Counted from the stretch's first letter, positions 49,903 to 59,839 are shown. The stretch is DNA of 64,000 nucleotides from Pleomorphomonas sp. PLEO (GCF_041320595.1 NZ_CP166625.1:3222001-3286000); one strand, 5' to 3'. The notes: generated by a model from the sequence alone, not told the origin. A program made the numbers and translations.

Positions 49903-50820
49903 ATGTCTCCGACGGTTGACGTCGGGTTGTCGTCGCGCGTCGACGAACGGATATTGCTCGCCATTGCCCTGATCGCGGCCTCGACGCTGCTGTTCGCGGC
50001 GTGCGACGTTGGTGCCAAGTTCATTCAGCCCGAGGCCAGCGCCGAGAAGATCGCCTGGTGGCGAAATCTCGTCTACGTCATCGTCGCCGTGCCCTTTGCG
50101 CTGCGCCGTGAGGGAAGGGCGGTGTTTCGTCCTCGGCATTTGTGGCTCAACATTCTGCGCGGCTTGGCGGCGATCTGCGGCACCATCCTGTTTCTGCTTG
50201 GCCTTCAGCACCAGCAGATCCCAGATGCAACGGCGATCTCCTTCGTGTCGCCGGTGTTCGTCATGGCGCTATCGATCGTCTTTCTCGGTGAAGTTGTCGG
50301 TACCCGGCGCTGGCTCTCCGCCCTGGTCGGTTTCAGCGGCGTTCTGATCATCGTCCAGCCGGGAACGTCAAGTTTCCATTACGCTTCCATCTTCACGCTC
50401 GTTGCCGCTTTTGTCGGTGCCTTTTCGACCATTCTGACGCGCAAGGCGGCTCGCGACAGTGCCGAGACGATGATGGTCTGGACGTCGCTCATCGGCCTGT
50501 CCGTGGCAACGGTTTTGGTCTGGCCCGAGATCTTCCAGACGTCGTGGCACGAGTTCGTCTTTGGCATGGCCGGTGGCCTGTTTTTCGCCATTGGGCAGGT
50601 CTGTTGCGTGTTCGCCTACCGCATGGCGCCAGCGTCACTGCTCGCTCCTTTCAGCTATTTGCAGATGATTTCCGCGACCGCGGTTTCGTTTGTTGTCTGG
50701 GGTATCGTTCCTGGCTTGACGACCACCGTCGGTGCATCGCTGATCGTGGCAAGCGGGCTCTATTCCCTGCATCGCGAACGGATGCGAGCCCGGCACCGCC
50801 GGGCTGTTCCTGAGCTATAG
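49903..50820 (+). CDS. DMT/EamA-family permease
   Basis: This 305-residue membrane protein has ten predicted helices in two EamA repeats. The first repeat shows FAACDVGAKFIQPEASAEKIAWWRNLVYV and LFLLGLQHQQIPDATAISFVSPVFV followed by FLGEVVGTRRW. The second shows ILTRKAARDSAETMMVWTSLIG and APASLLAPFSYLQMISATAVSFVVWG. ATG 49903 is chosen for AAGGTGA upstream and because residues before it, if read from 49792, are not hydrophobic or conserved. The substrate is unknown; relatives transport S-adenosylmethionine, amino acids or riboflavin. It stands after the flagellar operon and before treZ. Confidence 0.88.
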   Translation: MSPTVDVGLSSRVDERILLAIALIAASTLLFAACDVGAKFIQPEASAEKIAWWRNLVYVIVAVPFALRREGRAVFRPRHLWLNILRGLAAICGTILFLLGLQHQQIPDATAISFVSPVFVMALSIVFLGEVVGTRRWLSALVGFSGVLIIVQPGTSSFHYASIFTLVAAFVGAFSTILTRKAARDSAETMMVWTSLIGLSVATVLVWPEIFQTSWHEFVFGMAGGLFFAIGQVCCVFAYRMAPASLLAPFSYLQMISATAVSFVVWGIVPGLTTTVGASLIVASGLYSLHRERMRARHRRAVPEL

Positions 50821-50918
50821 GTTGCTGAAACAGACCGGTTGCTTGCACGCCTCTGCCCGGCCACAATGGCCTCCGCCGACCGGTCGCCTTGACGGCCGCC
50901 CAACGGGGAGACGCCAGG

Positions 50919-52685
50919 ATGGACATGTCGACGCCCGCCACTCCGCCGACTGTTAGTAGGGGAGAAATGCCGGCGGAATTCGGTGCCGCTTGGCGCGATG
51001 GTCTCGTCAGCTTTCGCCTGTGGGCGCCCGATCAGACGGCGATTATCCTGGCGATAGACGGCCGAGAGCCACTGCAAATGATTAGCGAGCCGGAGGGCTG
51101 GTTCACGCTGACCGCTGCTGGCCCAGCCGGCGTTCGTTACCGATTTCTGCTGCCCGACGGTACCGCCGTGCCTGACCCTGCCAGTCGCTTCCAGCCGGAG
51201 GATGTGCACGGGCCGAGCGAGGTGGTCGCATCCGATGGCTTTCGCTGGACTGACGCCTCCTGGCGCGGCCTGCCGTGGCATGAAGCGGTCATCTACGAGC
51301 TGCACATTGGCACATTTACGCCGGAAGGCACATTCAAGGCAGCTATCTCACGGCTTGCCTATCTGAAATCCCTCGGTATTTCGGTGATCGAGGTGATGCC
51401 GGTGGGCGATTTCCCCGGCCGGTGGAGCTGGGGCTACGATGGCGTATTGCTGTTTGCTCCGGACAGCCGCTACGGCAGGCCGGATGACTTCAAGGCCTTT
51501 GTCGACCGGGCACATGCGCTCGGAATCGCCGTGTTGCTAGATGTCGTCTACAACCATTTCGGCCCGGAGGGGAACTATCTGCCGCTCCTCGCCCCGGCTC
51601 ATACCGAGCTTTATGCGACTCCCTGGGGTGAAGCCATCGACTACGGTTGCCGGGAGGTAACCTCGATGCGCGATCTCGTGCTTGCCAACGTGCGCATGTG
51701 GATCGGTGAATTCCACCTCGACGGCCTTCGCATCGATGCGGCCCACGAGCTTCGAGACATCGAGCCGGACCACATTCTTTCGAGTATCGCCGAGGTCGCG
51801 CGCGCCGCGGGAGGGGGCCGAAAGATTCATCTTGTTCTTGAAAGTGCCCGACTGGAAACTGACCGGGTATCTGCAAACGGCGGATTCGACGGACAGTGGA
51901 ACGACGATCTCCATCACGCGCTGCACGCCGCCATTACCGGCGAGACTGACAAGGACTATGCCGACTGCGCAGGACGACCGGAGGTCCTCGCACGGGCGCT
52001 GGCTGATGGGTTCCAGGCCAGCGACGACGAGAACCAGCCAATTGCTTCCTTTCCGGCGACCTCCTTTGTGTCCTTTCTTCAGAACCATGATCAGGTAGGG
52101 AACCGAGCGCGGGGCGAACGCATCAGCATGTTAGCCTCACAAGCGGCCTGTCGGGCAGCGACCGCCGCTTACTTGCTAGCCCCACAAATTCCCATGCTGT
52201 TTCAAGGTGAGGAATGGGCGGCTGGATCGCCCTTTCCCTTTTTCTCCGACCTTGCCCCAACCTTCGCCATGGCGGTTCGGGACGGGCGGATCGCCACCTT
52301 CGCGGTCAATTCGGACAACCTGCTTGACCCGTTCGATCCTGCCACGTTTGCCGCCGCTCGGCTGGACTGGAGTGAGCATCGCCTGTCGCTCCACGCGCGC
52401 ATGCTCGATTGGTATCGCTCCATTCTGCGCGTCCGCCGGCGGGAGGTCGTGCCACTTTGCACTGGCATCCGAAAGAATGGCCGTTGGAGCGTCGATGACG
52501 GTGTGATCCGCGTTACCTGGGAGGCGGATACGACGGATCTGATGCTGATACTCAACCTTGCTTCTCATCGGGCAGCCTTGCCGGGACCTGTGAAAGGCAG
52601 GCTCATCTGGCAGGAAGGGCGGATCACCGATGGCCGTTGTTCGCCTTGGTTTGTCGCTTGGTCGATGCTGCGGCGAGGCAGGTAG
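50919..52685 (+). CDS. treZ: malto-oligosyltrehalose trehalohydrolase
   Basis: TreZ releases trehalose from maltooligosyl-trehalose in the cytoplasm. The 588-residue protein has an N-terminal CBM48-like domain (VSFRLWAPDQTAIILAIDG) and a GH13 barrel from about 120. The barrel contains AVIYELHIGTFTPEGTF, LLDVVYNHFGPEGNYL, the nucleophile Asp273 in HLDGLRIDAAHEL, the acid Glu308 in HLVLESARLE, and Asp391 in FLQNHDQVGNR, and is followed by QGEEWAAGSPF. GGGGAG is eight bases before ATG 50919. Its usual partner TreY, and TreX, are not in this window. It is convergent with yqhD, 17 bases apart. Confidence 0.93.
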   Translation: MDMSTPATPPTVSRGEMPAEFGAAWRDGLVSFRLWAPDQTAIILAIDGREPLQMISEPEGWFTLTAAGPAGVRYRFLLPDGTAVPDPASRFQPEDVHGPSEVVASDGFRWTDASWRGLPWHEAVIYELHIGTFTPEGTFKAAISRLAYLKSLGISVIEVMPVGDFPGRWSWGYDGVLLFAPDSRYGRPDDFKAFVDRAHALGIAVLLDVVYNHFGPEGNYLPLLAPAHTELYATPWGEAIDYGCREVTSMRDLVLANVRMWIGEFHLDGLRIDAAHELRDIEPDHILSSIAEVARAAGGGRKIHLVLESARLETDRVSANGGFDGQWNDDLHHALHAAITGETDKDYADCAGRPEVLARALADGFQASDDENQPIASFPATSFVSFLQNHDQVGNRARGERISMLASQAACRAATAAYLLAPQIPMLFQGEEWAAGSPFPFFSDLAPTFAMAVRDGRIATFAVNSDNLLDPFDPATFAAARLDWSEHRLSLHARMLDWYRSILRVRRREVVPLCTGIRKNGRWSVDDGVIRVTWEADTTDLMLILNLASHRAALPGPVKGRLIWQEGRITDGRCSPWFVAWSMLRRGR

Positions 52686-52702
52686 CCCCGCCGCCGGAAA
52701 GA

Positions 52703-53872
52703 TTACCGGGCGAGGCGCAGGATGTCGGCGACTGCGTGGCTGTCGAGCTTAACGAAATTGCCAAGCACACGGCTATCGTCGTTGGTGCCTTTTCGCGCCA
52801 TCTCATCGATGCGGTCGTCGTGGATGCCGAGCGAGGCGAGCGTCGTTCCCAGGCCGATCTTGTGGAAGAAGGCCTCCAGGCGGGCGATGCCCTCGCGAGC
52901 GGTCGCCTCCTTGTCGAACACGTCGAGTTCGACATTCCAGACGCGTACAGCCCATTGCACGAAGCGGTCGATGTCGTGACGGAGGACATATTTCATCCAG
53001 GCCGGGAAGACGACCGCGAGGCCGGCACCGTGAGCGACGTCATAGATGCCCGACACTTCGTGCTCGATATCGTGCGAAGCCCAGTCGCCGACGCGGCCGG
53101 TATTGAGGAGGTTGTTGTGGGCGATGGTGCCGGCCCACATCAACTCCGCCCAGGCGTCGTAATCGTCAGGGTTGGCCAGTACCTTGGGCGCTTGCGCTGT
53201 GACGGTCTTCATGGTCGCCTCGATCAGCCGATCGGTAAAGGCGACGTTCTTCACGTTGGTGAAGTAGCGCTCCATCAGGTGCGACATAATGTCAGCGGCG
53301 CCGCAGGCAACCTGGAATGGCGGCAGGGTAGCGCAAAGAGTCGGGTTGAGGATCGAGAAGCGTGGGTAGAGGAACGGACCGCCGACGGCGCGTTTCAACC
53401 AGCCGTCTTCATTGGTGATCACCGTGCCGTCACTCGATTCCGAACCTGCGGCCGGAATGGTGAGCACGGTGCCAATGGGCAGCGCATCGGCGGGTGTTCC
53501 CCGGCCAACGTAGAAGTCCCAGACGTCACTTTCAATGACCGCCCCCATCGCGATGGCCTTGGCGGAATCGATAGCACTACCGCCGCCGATCGCCAGGATG
53601 AAGCCGAGACCGTGCTCTTTGCAGAGACGAACGCCCTCGTGGACGATGGAGAGGCGTGGGTTGGGCTTGACGCCGCCGAGTTCGACCCACTCAACACCGG
53701 CCGCTTTGAGCGAGGCGCAGACGCGATCGTAGAGGCCAGAAGCCTTGATGGAACCGCCGCCGTAATGGAGCAGGATCTTGCGACTATAGCGGGCTGTTTC
53801 GATCCCGACTGACACTTCGGCGTCCCGACCGAAGATGATCTTCGTCGGGTTGAGGAAGGTGAAGTTCTCCAT
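52703..53872 (-). CDS. yqhD: iron-containing alcohol dehydrogenase, YqhD type
   Basis: YqhD-type enzymes reduce short-chain aldehydes with NADPH and help detoxify reactive carbonyls. The 389-residue protein begins MENFTFLNPTKIIFG and has the nucleotide loop AIGGGSAIDSAKAIA near residue 95 and the serine-rich PAAGSESSDGTVIT. The metal ligands lie in CGAADIMSHLMERYF (Asp and His near 195-199) and in ASHDIEHEVSGIYDVAHGAGLA (two His near 267-281). Length matches E. coli YqhD (387). AGGGAGAAA lies upstream of the ATG. It is followed by treZ on the other strand. Butanol-dehydrogenase-like annotation would describe the same family. Confidence 0.9.
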   Translation of the reverse strand: MENFTFLNPTKIIFGRDAEVSVGIETARYSRKILLHYGGGSIKASGLYDRVCASLKAAGVEWVELGGVKPNPRLSIVHEGVRLCKEHGLGFILAIGGGSAIDSAKAIAMGAVIESDVWDFYVGRGTPADALPIGTVLTIPAAGSESSDGTVITNEDGWLKRAVGGPFLYPRFSILNPTLCATLPPFQVACGAADIMSHLMERYFTNVKNVAFTDRLIEATMKTVTAQAPKVLANPDDYDAWAELMWAGTIAHNNLLNTGRVGDWASHDIEHEVSGIYDVAHGAGLAVVFPAWMKYVLRHDIDRFVQWAVRVWNVELDVFDKEATAREGIARLEAFFHKIGLGTTLASLGIHDDRIDEMARKGTNDDSRVLGNFVKLDSHAVADILRLAR

Positions 53873-53991
53873 CGCGTTTCTCCCTGGATCCGGTTTCTGA
53901 CGAGCGACCGGAATCGGGCGGAGCCTATGTCGCCCCGCTGTATGTCACAACCTTCATTCGCTATCGCTGTTTTAGGGCTGGAGGTCGATCA

Positions 53992-56682
53992 TCAAATGGT
54001 GCGCGCCGCGTCCAGTCTGTCGACGACCTCGCTGTAGACCTGAATCGGCGCCGGTCGACCAATGATGTAGCCCTGTATTTCCGTGCAATGTTCCTGCGCC
54101 AGGAAACTCCGCTGCTCCTCCGTCTCGACCCCCTCTGCGATGACGGGAATGCCAAGGCCCCGGCAGAGGCCGATGACGGCGCGGATGATGGTCTTTGCCT
54201 GCTCGGTACGGCCGATCGACTGAATGAAACTCTTGTCGATCTTGATCTTGTCGAAAGGGAAAGCCTGCAAATAAGACAGCGAGGAATAGCCTGTACCAAA
54301 ATCGTCCATGGCGATGCGTACGCCCATCGCCTTGATCCGCCTCAGCATGCTGACGATGTGCGCGAAGTCGCCGAGCAGAATGCCCTCGGTGATCTCAAGC
54401 TCGAGGCGCGATGGCTGAAGGCCGGTGTCGAACAGTGTCTGCTGAATAAGCCGCGGCAGTTCGCCATGCTGAAACTGGATCGGCGACAGGTTGACGGCGA
54501 CGGTCAGCGGATGCGCCCAGCTCGCGGCGGTCCGGCAAGCCTCTGTCAGCACCCAGGCCGACATATCGAGAATGAGGTTGGATTCTTCCGCCAGAGGAAT
54601 GAAGTTGTCCGGTGATATGGGGCCGCGGGTCGGATGCGTCCAGCGCATCAGCGCCTCAAAGCCGAAGATCCGGCCGTCGATCTCCGCCTGAGGTTGGAAG
54701 TGAAGGGAGAGCTCCCCGTTGCGAAGCGCGTGCCCCAGATCTGCCTGCAGCGCCCATCGATCGCGAATGAGCCGGTCTGACTTGGATTCGTAAACTCGGA
54801 CGTAGCCTCGCGCTTCGGACTTGACGTGGTAGAGAGCCGCGCCCGCGTTGGCGAGCAGCATGGACCCACTGTCACCATCAACGGGGTAAGTGGCGACACC
54901 GATACTGATGCCTACCCGAATGACTTTGTCGTCGACCACGACGTCTTCGGCGAAGACGCTCTGAGCCAACGCTGCGAGCCGCCGTGAGGCGTTTGGCTGG
55001 TCTGGATCATTGGAAATGACGACAAACTCGTCTCCGCTTGGCCGGAAGACCAGCCCGTCGCCGGCGATATCGACGAGGCGCCTCGCCGCCTCCTTCAACA
55101 CTCGGTCGGCAACCGCGTGACCATAGAGATCGTTGAGCGTTTTGAAACGGTCTATGTCGATGCTGAGTAGACCGAAGCGCGCCTGGGTTGCCATGGCGGC
55201 AAAGATGCCGTCGGCAAGGCGGATCATCATCGCTTCCCGATTGGGCAGGCCTGTCAGTCCATCGTGCTGTGAAAGATAGGCAATCTGTTCCTCGGCGCGC
55301 CGCTTTTCGGTGACATCCATCGTTACGCCGACGATGAAGCGGGGCGAGCCGTCCGCCTTGCGAACCACCATGCGGGTCACTGTGACGAGGCGGGTGCCGT
55401 TGGGGGTAGAGATCGTCTCAGAAGTCGTCAACTGTGACGCTTCGCCTGACAGAAGGAGATCCTCGTCCGACTCGGCAGCCATTGCGACACGTTCGCCGAA
55501 GATCTGCCGGGAATTCTTGCCGATGAAGGCATCGCGCAAACAGCCGAACAGCTGCTCACCGGCTTGGTTCAGCATAATGTATTTCCGGCTGATGGGGTCC
55601 TTGGCGAACATCGCCGCGGGCACGTTCTCAACGATCGTGTTCAGGAACTCGCGTGTCGCCTCTAGTTCATCTGAGGCGCGCTTGCGCTCTGTGACGTCGA
55701 TGGCCGTCGCCAAAACCGCTGGTTTGCCATTGTGGATCTGCTGTCGGACAAAAACTTCGACCTCAATCTCCGTGCCGTCAGCCTTGACATGCCGAAAGAG
55801 GCGATCGCCACTCTGAGTGTCGACCCAGTTTCGAATGGCTTCTAGCGCTTCCGGGCGACAACGCTCCGGGCGCATCTCCAAGACGCTCATGTTCATGAAC
55901 TGATGGACGGTATAGCCGTAATGGGCGATCATCGCGCGATTGACAGCCAAAAATCGCAAGGTCTCAAAGTCGAACAGATACATGGGAACCGGGCTATCCT
56001 CGAATAGCAACCGGGAAGCCGCTTCACGCCGCTTGAATTCGCTGATATCGACGCGAATGCCTACCCACCCGCCGCTCGCCAGGCGACTCTCCTCAACTCG
56101 GATCCAGCGTCCGTCAGCACGATGCTGCTCTTCAACGCTGCTGGGCAGAGAGTGCCGCTGTAGACGAGCCTTGAGCCAAGCTTCCTCTTGGCCAAGGGCG
56201 TCGACATAAGCGCCTCGATCGAGACTGTGGCGCAGCATCGTTTCAAAACTGCGGCCGGTGGTAAGAAACCCGTCAAGTTCGGGATAAAGTTCCAAATAGC
56301 GTCGGTTCCAGAGGACAACCCTGTCGTCGGCATCAAAAACGGCAACGCCCTCTGACGCAGCCTCGAGCGCAGCGCTCATGCGGGCATTCTGCTCAGCCAA
56401 TCCGATGTTCAATGTACCGTTTGCGTTCGAAGCCTCGTTAAGCGCAGTTTCCAAGCTTTCGTAAGTTGATCCGACGACTTTCAGCAGTGCCGTGATGTCG
56501 ATTCCGCCATCTGGATGCGTCGCCGCCGCGAGCTGGCGGGCCAACAGGCCACTCGTTCTGTCGGTTTCGCCGAATCCAACAATTCCGGCATCCGAGCCTC
56601 GGAGGGCGCCAATCTCCCGATCAAATGTCAAGATCGAATGCTCCCTCAGGAACAATAGGTTGTCCGGCGATATTGTTGGCAT
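53992..56682 (-). CDS. PAS-PAS-PAS-GGDEF-EAL cyclic-di-GMP protein
   Basis: This 896-residue signalling protein has three PAS domains (about 104-218, 222-335 and 343-462), a GGDEF domain (about 466-630) and an EAL domain (about 645-890). The GGDEF motif is SGDEF at 549-553. The EAL domain is complete in the visible motifs: FEALMRW at 675-681, NLSPIQF at 731-737, DDFGTGYSS at 793-801 and IAEGVET at 848-854, so cyclic-di-GMP hydrolysis is likely. No membrane segment is seen, so it is cytoplasmic. It lies 4 kb from the flagellar cluster and may influence motility. The start has a weak ribosome site. Confidence 0.92.
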   Translation of the reverse strand: MPTISPDNLLFLREHSILTFDREIGALRGSDAGIVGFGETDRTSGLLARQLAAATHPDGGIDITALLKVVGSTYESLETALNEASNANGTLNIGLAEQNARMSAALEAASEGVAVFDADDRVVLWNRRYLELYPELDGFLTTGRSFETMLRHSLDRGAYVDALGQEEAWLKARLQRHSLPSSVEEQHRADGRWIRVEESRLASGGWVGIRVDISEFKRREAASRLLFEDSPVPMYLFDFETLRFLAVNRAMIAHYGYTVHQFMNMSVLEMRPERCRPEALEAIRNWVDTQSGDRLFRHVKADGTEIEVEVFVRQQIHNGKPAVLATAIDVTERKRASDELEATREFLNTIVENVPAAMFAKDPISRKYIMLNQAGEQLFGCLRDAFIGKNSRQIFGERVAMAAESDEDLLLSGEASQLTTSETISTPNGTRLVTVTRMVVRKADGSPRFIVGVTMDVTEKRRAEEQIAYLSQHDGLTGLPNREAMMIRLADGIFAAMATQARFGLLSIDIDRFKTLNDLYGHAVADRVLKEAARRLVDIAGDGLVFRPSGDEFVVISNDPDQPNASRRLAALAQSVFAEDVVVDDKVIRVGISIGVATYPVDGDSGSMLLANAGAALYHVKSEARGYVRVYESKSDRLIRDRWALQADLGHALRNGELSLHFQPQAEIDGRIFGFEALMRWTHPTRGPISPDNFIPLAEESNLILDMSAWVLTEACRTAASWAHPLTVAVNLSPIQFQHGELPRLIQQTLFDTGLQPSRLELEITEGILLGDFAHIVSMLRRIKAMGVRIAMDDFGTGYSSLSYLQAFPFDKIKIDKSFIQSIGRTEQAKTIIRAVIGLCRGLGIPVIAEGVETEEQRSFLAQEHCTEIQGYIIGRPAPIQVYSEVVDRLDAARTI

Positions 56683-57410
56683 CGGCGTAGGTTCCGGACA
56701 CTTTATAACGTGTGTCCAAACGTCGAGGCCGAATCCAGCATCTCCCCAAATCGCACGGCGATTTTACCAGTGTGCCTAGGACGCAGCTTTTCGTCGAGTG
56801 GCACAATGCAGACCAAGACGATTTACTTGTCCGCCCACTGTCCGCCTGAGAATGATCCCACCGCGACTCGGCCGCAACCTTAACCACTTTAAAGATTTCC
56901 GATTTTTTCGGCATAGTCAATCGGTCATTTTTTGTGGAATCGCAAGCTATTGTGTCATCGATCTACGTAGATACTAAATATATATCCCGTATCATATATA
57001 TTAACATTTGAAATTCTATGGGCCCGCTCGGCTTTTACAGGAATATTTTGCAAAAATCGACATTGACCAGATCTGAACGATAGTTTGTGCGGGATGGTTG
57101 GGGAGTCGGCATCCGGCCAACTCGGATAAAGATGGTTGCCTTGGGAGCTTTGTGACGTCGAGCCCCACCCATTTCTCTCTTGGGGTGCTTCCTTGGAATT
57201 AAGCGTCTCCGGAAAAGACGCTGCGGCAATCGGCCAAGCGGGAGAAGGAAATTGCCTTTCTTGTCGGCGCAAAGAAATTCCAGAACTGTCATCTCGCTCT
57301 GATGCATGTTGAAATACGTTTCGGCAGCAGGGCAGGGGAAGGAAAATCATTCTCCATGCTGTTTTGGGCTCCATGGTGAGCGCAGGATGATTGATCTGGG
57401 AGATTTTTTC
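56683..57410. other. gene-free AT-rich region upstream of metY
   Basis: The 728-base gap has no supported gene; two minus-strand frames (about 90 and 139 codons) have no family resemblance. 56930-57010 is very AT-rich and includes the 10-bp palindrome TCTACGTAGA near 56961. AGCGTCT and AGACGCT form a hairpin at about 57203-57223. I looked for the conserved core of SAM-II and SAH riboswitches before metY and did not find it. Confidence 0.45.
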
Positions 57411-58730
57411 ATGAGCAAGTCGCTACACCCTGAGACCCTTGCGCTTCACGGCGGTAGTTTCCGAGCGGATCCAAGCACAGGCTCCGTCGCCGTGCCGATC
57501 CATCAGACGACATCCTATCAGTTCCAGGATGCCGGGCATGCCGCTCGCCTGTTCGGGCTTGAGGAACTTGGCTTCATCTACACGCGCATCGGCAATCCGA
57601 CCCAGGATGCGCTCGAGACGCGTATCGCTGAGATCGAGGGTGGTGTCGCCGCCGTTGCCGTGGCGTCGGGACAGGCGGCTACCACTTTCTCCATCCTCAA
57701 CGTTGCCTCGGCCGGCGACAACATCGTTTCTTCGACCGATCTCTACGGCGGTACCTGGGCGCTGCTCGCCGACACGCTGCGTCAGTTGGGGATCGAGGTT
57801 CGCTTCGTCGACCCAACAGACCCCGAGAACTTCCGCAAGGCAACCGACGATCGTACTCGCGCCTACTATGCCGAGCTTCTGCCCAATCCCAAGCTCAACG
57901 TCTTCCCGGTGAAGGAAGTGGCCGATATCGGTCGCCCGCTCGGCATTCCGCTGATCATCGACAATACGGCGGCGCCGCTGTTGTCCAAGCCGCTCAAGCA
58001 CGGCGCGGCGGTGGTAGTCTATTCGGCCACCAAGTATATCGGTGGCCACGGCACCTCGATCGGTGGCCTGATCATTGACGGCGGCAACTTCGACTGGGAG
58101 GCTTTCCCCGAGCGGCAGCCGCTGTTCAACACGCCGGACCCGGCCTATCACGGCGCAATCTGGTCGCAGGCGGTGAAGCCACTCGGCCCGATCGCCTATG
58201 CCATCCGCGCCCGCGTCAAGTTGCTGCGTGATATTGGCGCCGCGCTCTCGCCGTTCAACGCCTTCCAGCTTATTCAGGGTCTGGAAACGCTGCCGCTCAG
58301 AATCCGCCAGCATGTGGCGAATGCCGAGAAGGTGGCTGACTACCTCACGAAACAGCCGAACGTGACGCGCGTCATTTATCCGAAGTTGCAGAGTGGCGAG
58401 TTCCGCCGCCGCGCCGATGCCTATCTCGAAGGCGGGTACGGTGCGCTGATCGGCTTCGAGCTGAAGGGTGGTGTCGAGGCTGGCAAGAAATTCATCGATG
58501 CGCTGCAGCTGTTCTACCACGTTGCCAATATCGGTGATGCCCGGTCGCTGGCTATCCATCCGGCTTCGACGACGCACTCGCAGCTGACGGCTGAGGAACA
58601 GCTCAAGACGGGCGTTACGCCCGGCTATGTCCGTCTTTCGATCGGTATCGAGCATCCGGACGACATCATCGCCGATCTCGACCAGGCGCTCGCCGCCGCT
58701 TCTGCACCGGTTGCCGTCGCTGCCGAGTAA
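57411..58730 (+). CDS. metY: O-acetylhomoserine sulfhydrylase (aminocarboxypropyltransferase)
   Basis: This PLP enzyme makes homocysteine (or methionine) from O-acetylhomoserine and sulfide in the cytoplasm. The 439-residue protein has the Cys/Met metabolism pattern: PETLALHGGSFRADPSTGSVAVPIHQTTSY at 7-36, YTRIGNPTQDALE, ASGQAATTFSI, IIDNTAAPL, and the PLP lysine Lys208 in YSATKYIGGHG. The C-terminal region has NIGDARSLAIHPASTTHSQL and GYVRLSIGIEHPDDII. GGGAG lies eight bases before ATG 57411; the frame opens 35 codons earlier without homology. A strong terminator closes this single-gene unit. MetZ or cystathionine enzymes are less likely because of the length. Confidence 0.93.
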   Translation: MSKSLHPETLALHGGSFRADPSTGSVAVPIHQTTSYQFQDAGHAARLFGLEELGFIYTRIGNPTQDALETRIAEIEGGVAAVAVASGQAATTFSILNVASAGDNIVSSTDLYGGTWALLADTLRQLGIEVRFVDPTDPENFRKATDDRTRAYYAELLPNPKLNVFPVKEVADIGRPLGIPLIIDNTAAPLLSKPLKHGAAVVVYSATKYIGGHGTSIGGLIIDGGNFDWEAFPERQPLFNTPDPAYHGAIWSQAVKPLGPIAYAIRARVKLLRDIGAALSPFNAFQLIQGLETLPLRIRQHVANAEKVADYLTKQPNVTRVIYPKLQSGEFRRRADAYLEGGYGALIGFELKGGVEAGKKFIDALQLFYHVANIGDARSLAIHPASTTHSQLTAEEQLKTGVTPGYVRLSIGIEHPDDIIADLDQALAAASAPVAVAAE

Positions 58731-58750
58731 GCGCGATGGGACGATGAACG

Positions 58751-58784
58751 GGTCGGCGCCGTGCCCCGCGGCGCCGACCTTTTT
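58751..58784 (+). terminator. intrinsic terminator of metY
   Basis: GGTCGGCGCC (58751-58760) and GGCGCCGACC (58770-58779) form a perfect 10-bp GC-rich stem with a nine-base loop, followed directly by five T (58780-58784). It lies 20 bases past the metY stop. Confidence 0.93.
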
Positions 58785-58879
58785 ATTGCACTACACGAAA
58801 TAGTGGCTTTTCATTCCGACCGTATCATTCGAGAATGCCTCCGAAGTGCAGCGCAAACGCGCCGCCGGGAGGATTGTCG

Positions 58880-59839
58880 ATGCCAACCTATCGCCCGCCC
58901 GCTATTCCGGCGTCCGAGATCACGCCGCGTTCCGTCTATCTGCGTCGCCGCGAATTCATGGGGCTTATGGCAGGGGCGGGATTGGCGCTTGGTACCGGTG
59001 GAGCCCGCGCCGAAAGCCCGGCGACAGTGCCGCTCAAGACAGTGCCTGGCCCCTATAAGGTGGACGAGCCGCTCACATCGCGCGAGGACGTGACCACCTA
59101 CAACAACTTCTATGAGTTTGGCACCGACAAGGCCGATCCGTCTCGCTATTCGGGCGACTTCAAGCCGCGTCCATGGACGATCACCGTCGATGGGCTGGTC
59201 GGCAAACCGCAAACCTTCGATGTCGACAAGCTGATCGCCGACTTGCCTGTCGAAGAACGCATCTATCGCATGCGCTGCGTCGAGGCGTGGTCAATGGTGA
59301 TCCCGTGGGACGGAATTCCGCTGAAAGCGCTGCTCGACAAGGTGGAGCCGCAGGGCTCGGCGAAATTCGTCGCTTTCGAAACGGTGGTGCGGCCTAAGGA
59401 AATGCCGGGACAGTCGGGCTACTTGCAGCCCATGCCTTGGCCTTATGTGGAAGGCCTGCGTCTCGACGAAGCGATGCATCCGCTGACCCTACTCGCTGTC
59501 GGCCTCTACGGAGAGAGCCTGCCCAACCAGAATGGTGCGCCCATCCGTCTCGTCGTGCCGTGGAAATATGGATTCAAGGGCATCAAGTCGATCGTCCGGA
59601 TTTCACTGGTCGAAACCCAGCCACCCAATTCCTGGAATTCGCTGCAGGCCAACGAGTACGGTTTTTTTGCCAACGTCAATCCCGAGGTCGACCATCCGCG
59701 CTGGAGCCAGGCAACCGAGCGACGCATCGGCGAAAGCGGCTTCTTCGGTTCGGGCCGGCGCCCGACCCTGATGTTCAATGGCTATTCCGACGAGGTGGCG
59801 AGCCTCTACACGGGCATGGATCTTAGGGCCAACTATTAA
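58880..59839 (+). CDS. msrP: protein-methionine-sulfoxide reductase, molybdopterin subunit
   Basis: MsrP repairs oxidised methionines in periplasmic proteins. The 319-residue precursor has a Tat signal: [21 protein letters not shown] at 20-40, cleaved near ARA-E at about 45. The molybdenum ligand is Cys133 in [17 protein letters not shown]. Conserved stretches [14 protein letters not shown] and [21 protein letters not shown] complete the YedY pattern. GGGAGGA precedes ATG 58880. It overlaps msrQ by one base (TAATG), giving the standard msrPQ pair. Length is near E. coli MsrP (334). Confidence 0.95.
   Translation: MPTYRPPAIPASEITPRSVYLRRREFMGLMAGAGLALGTGGARAESPATVPLKTVPGPYKVDEPLTSREDVTTYNNFYEFGTDKADPSRYSGDFKPRPWTITVDGLVGKPQTFDVDKLIADLPVEERIYRMRCVEAWSMVIPWDGIPLKALLDKVEPQGSAKFVAFETVVRPKEMPGQSGYLQPMPWPYVEGLRLDEAMHPLTLLAVGLYGESLPNQNGAPIRLVVPWKYGFKGIKSIVRISLVETQPPNSWNSLQANEYGFFANVNPEVDHPRWSQATERRIGESGFFGSGRRPTLMFNGYSDEVASLYTGMDLRANY

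Noticed and set aside
56955-57374. Possible small minus-strand genes upstream of metY
   Set aside because: Compositionally random translations with no domain pattern; more likely leader DNA.
57306-57410. N-terminal extension of MetY
   Set aside because: The 35 additional residues do not match the family, and a good ribosome site precedes ATG 57411.
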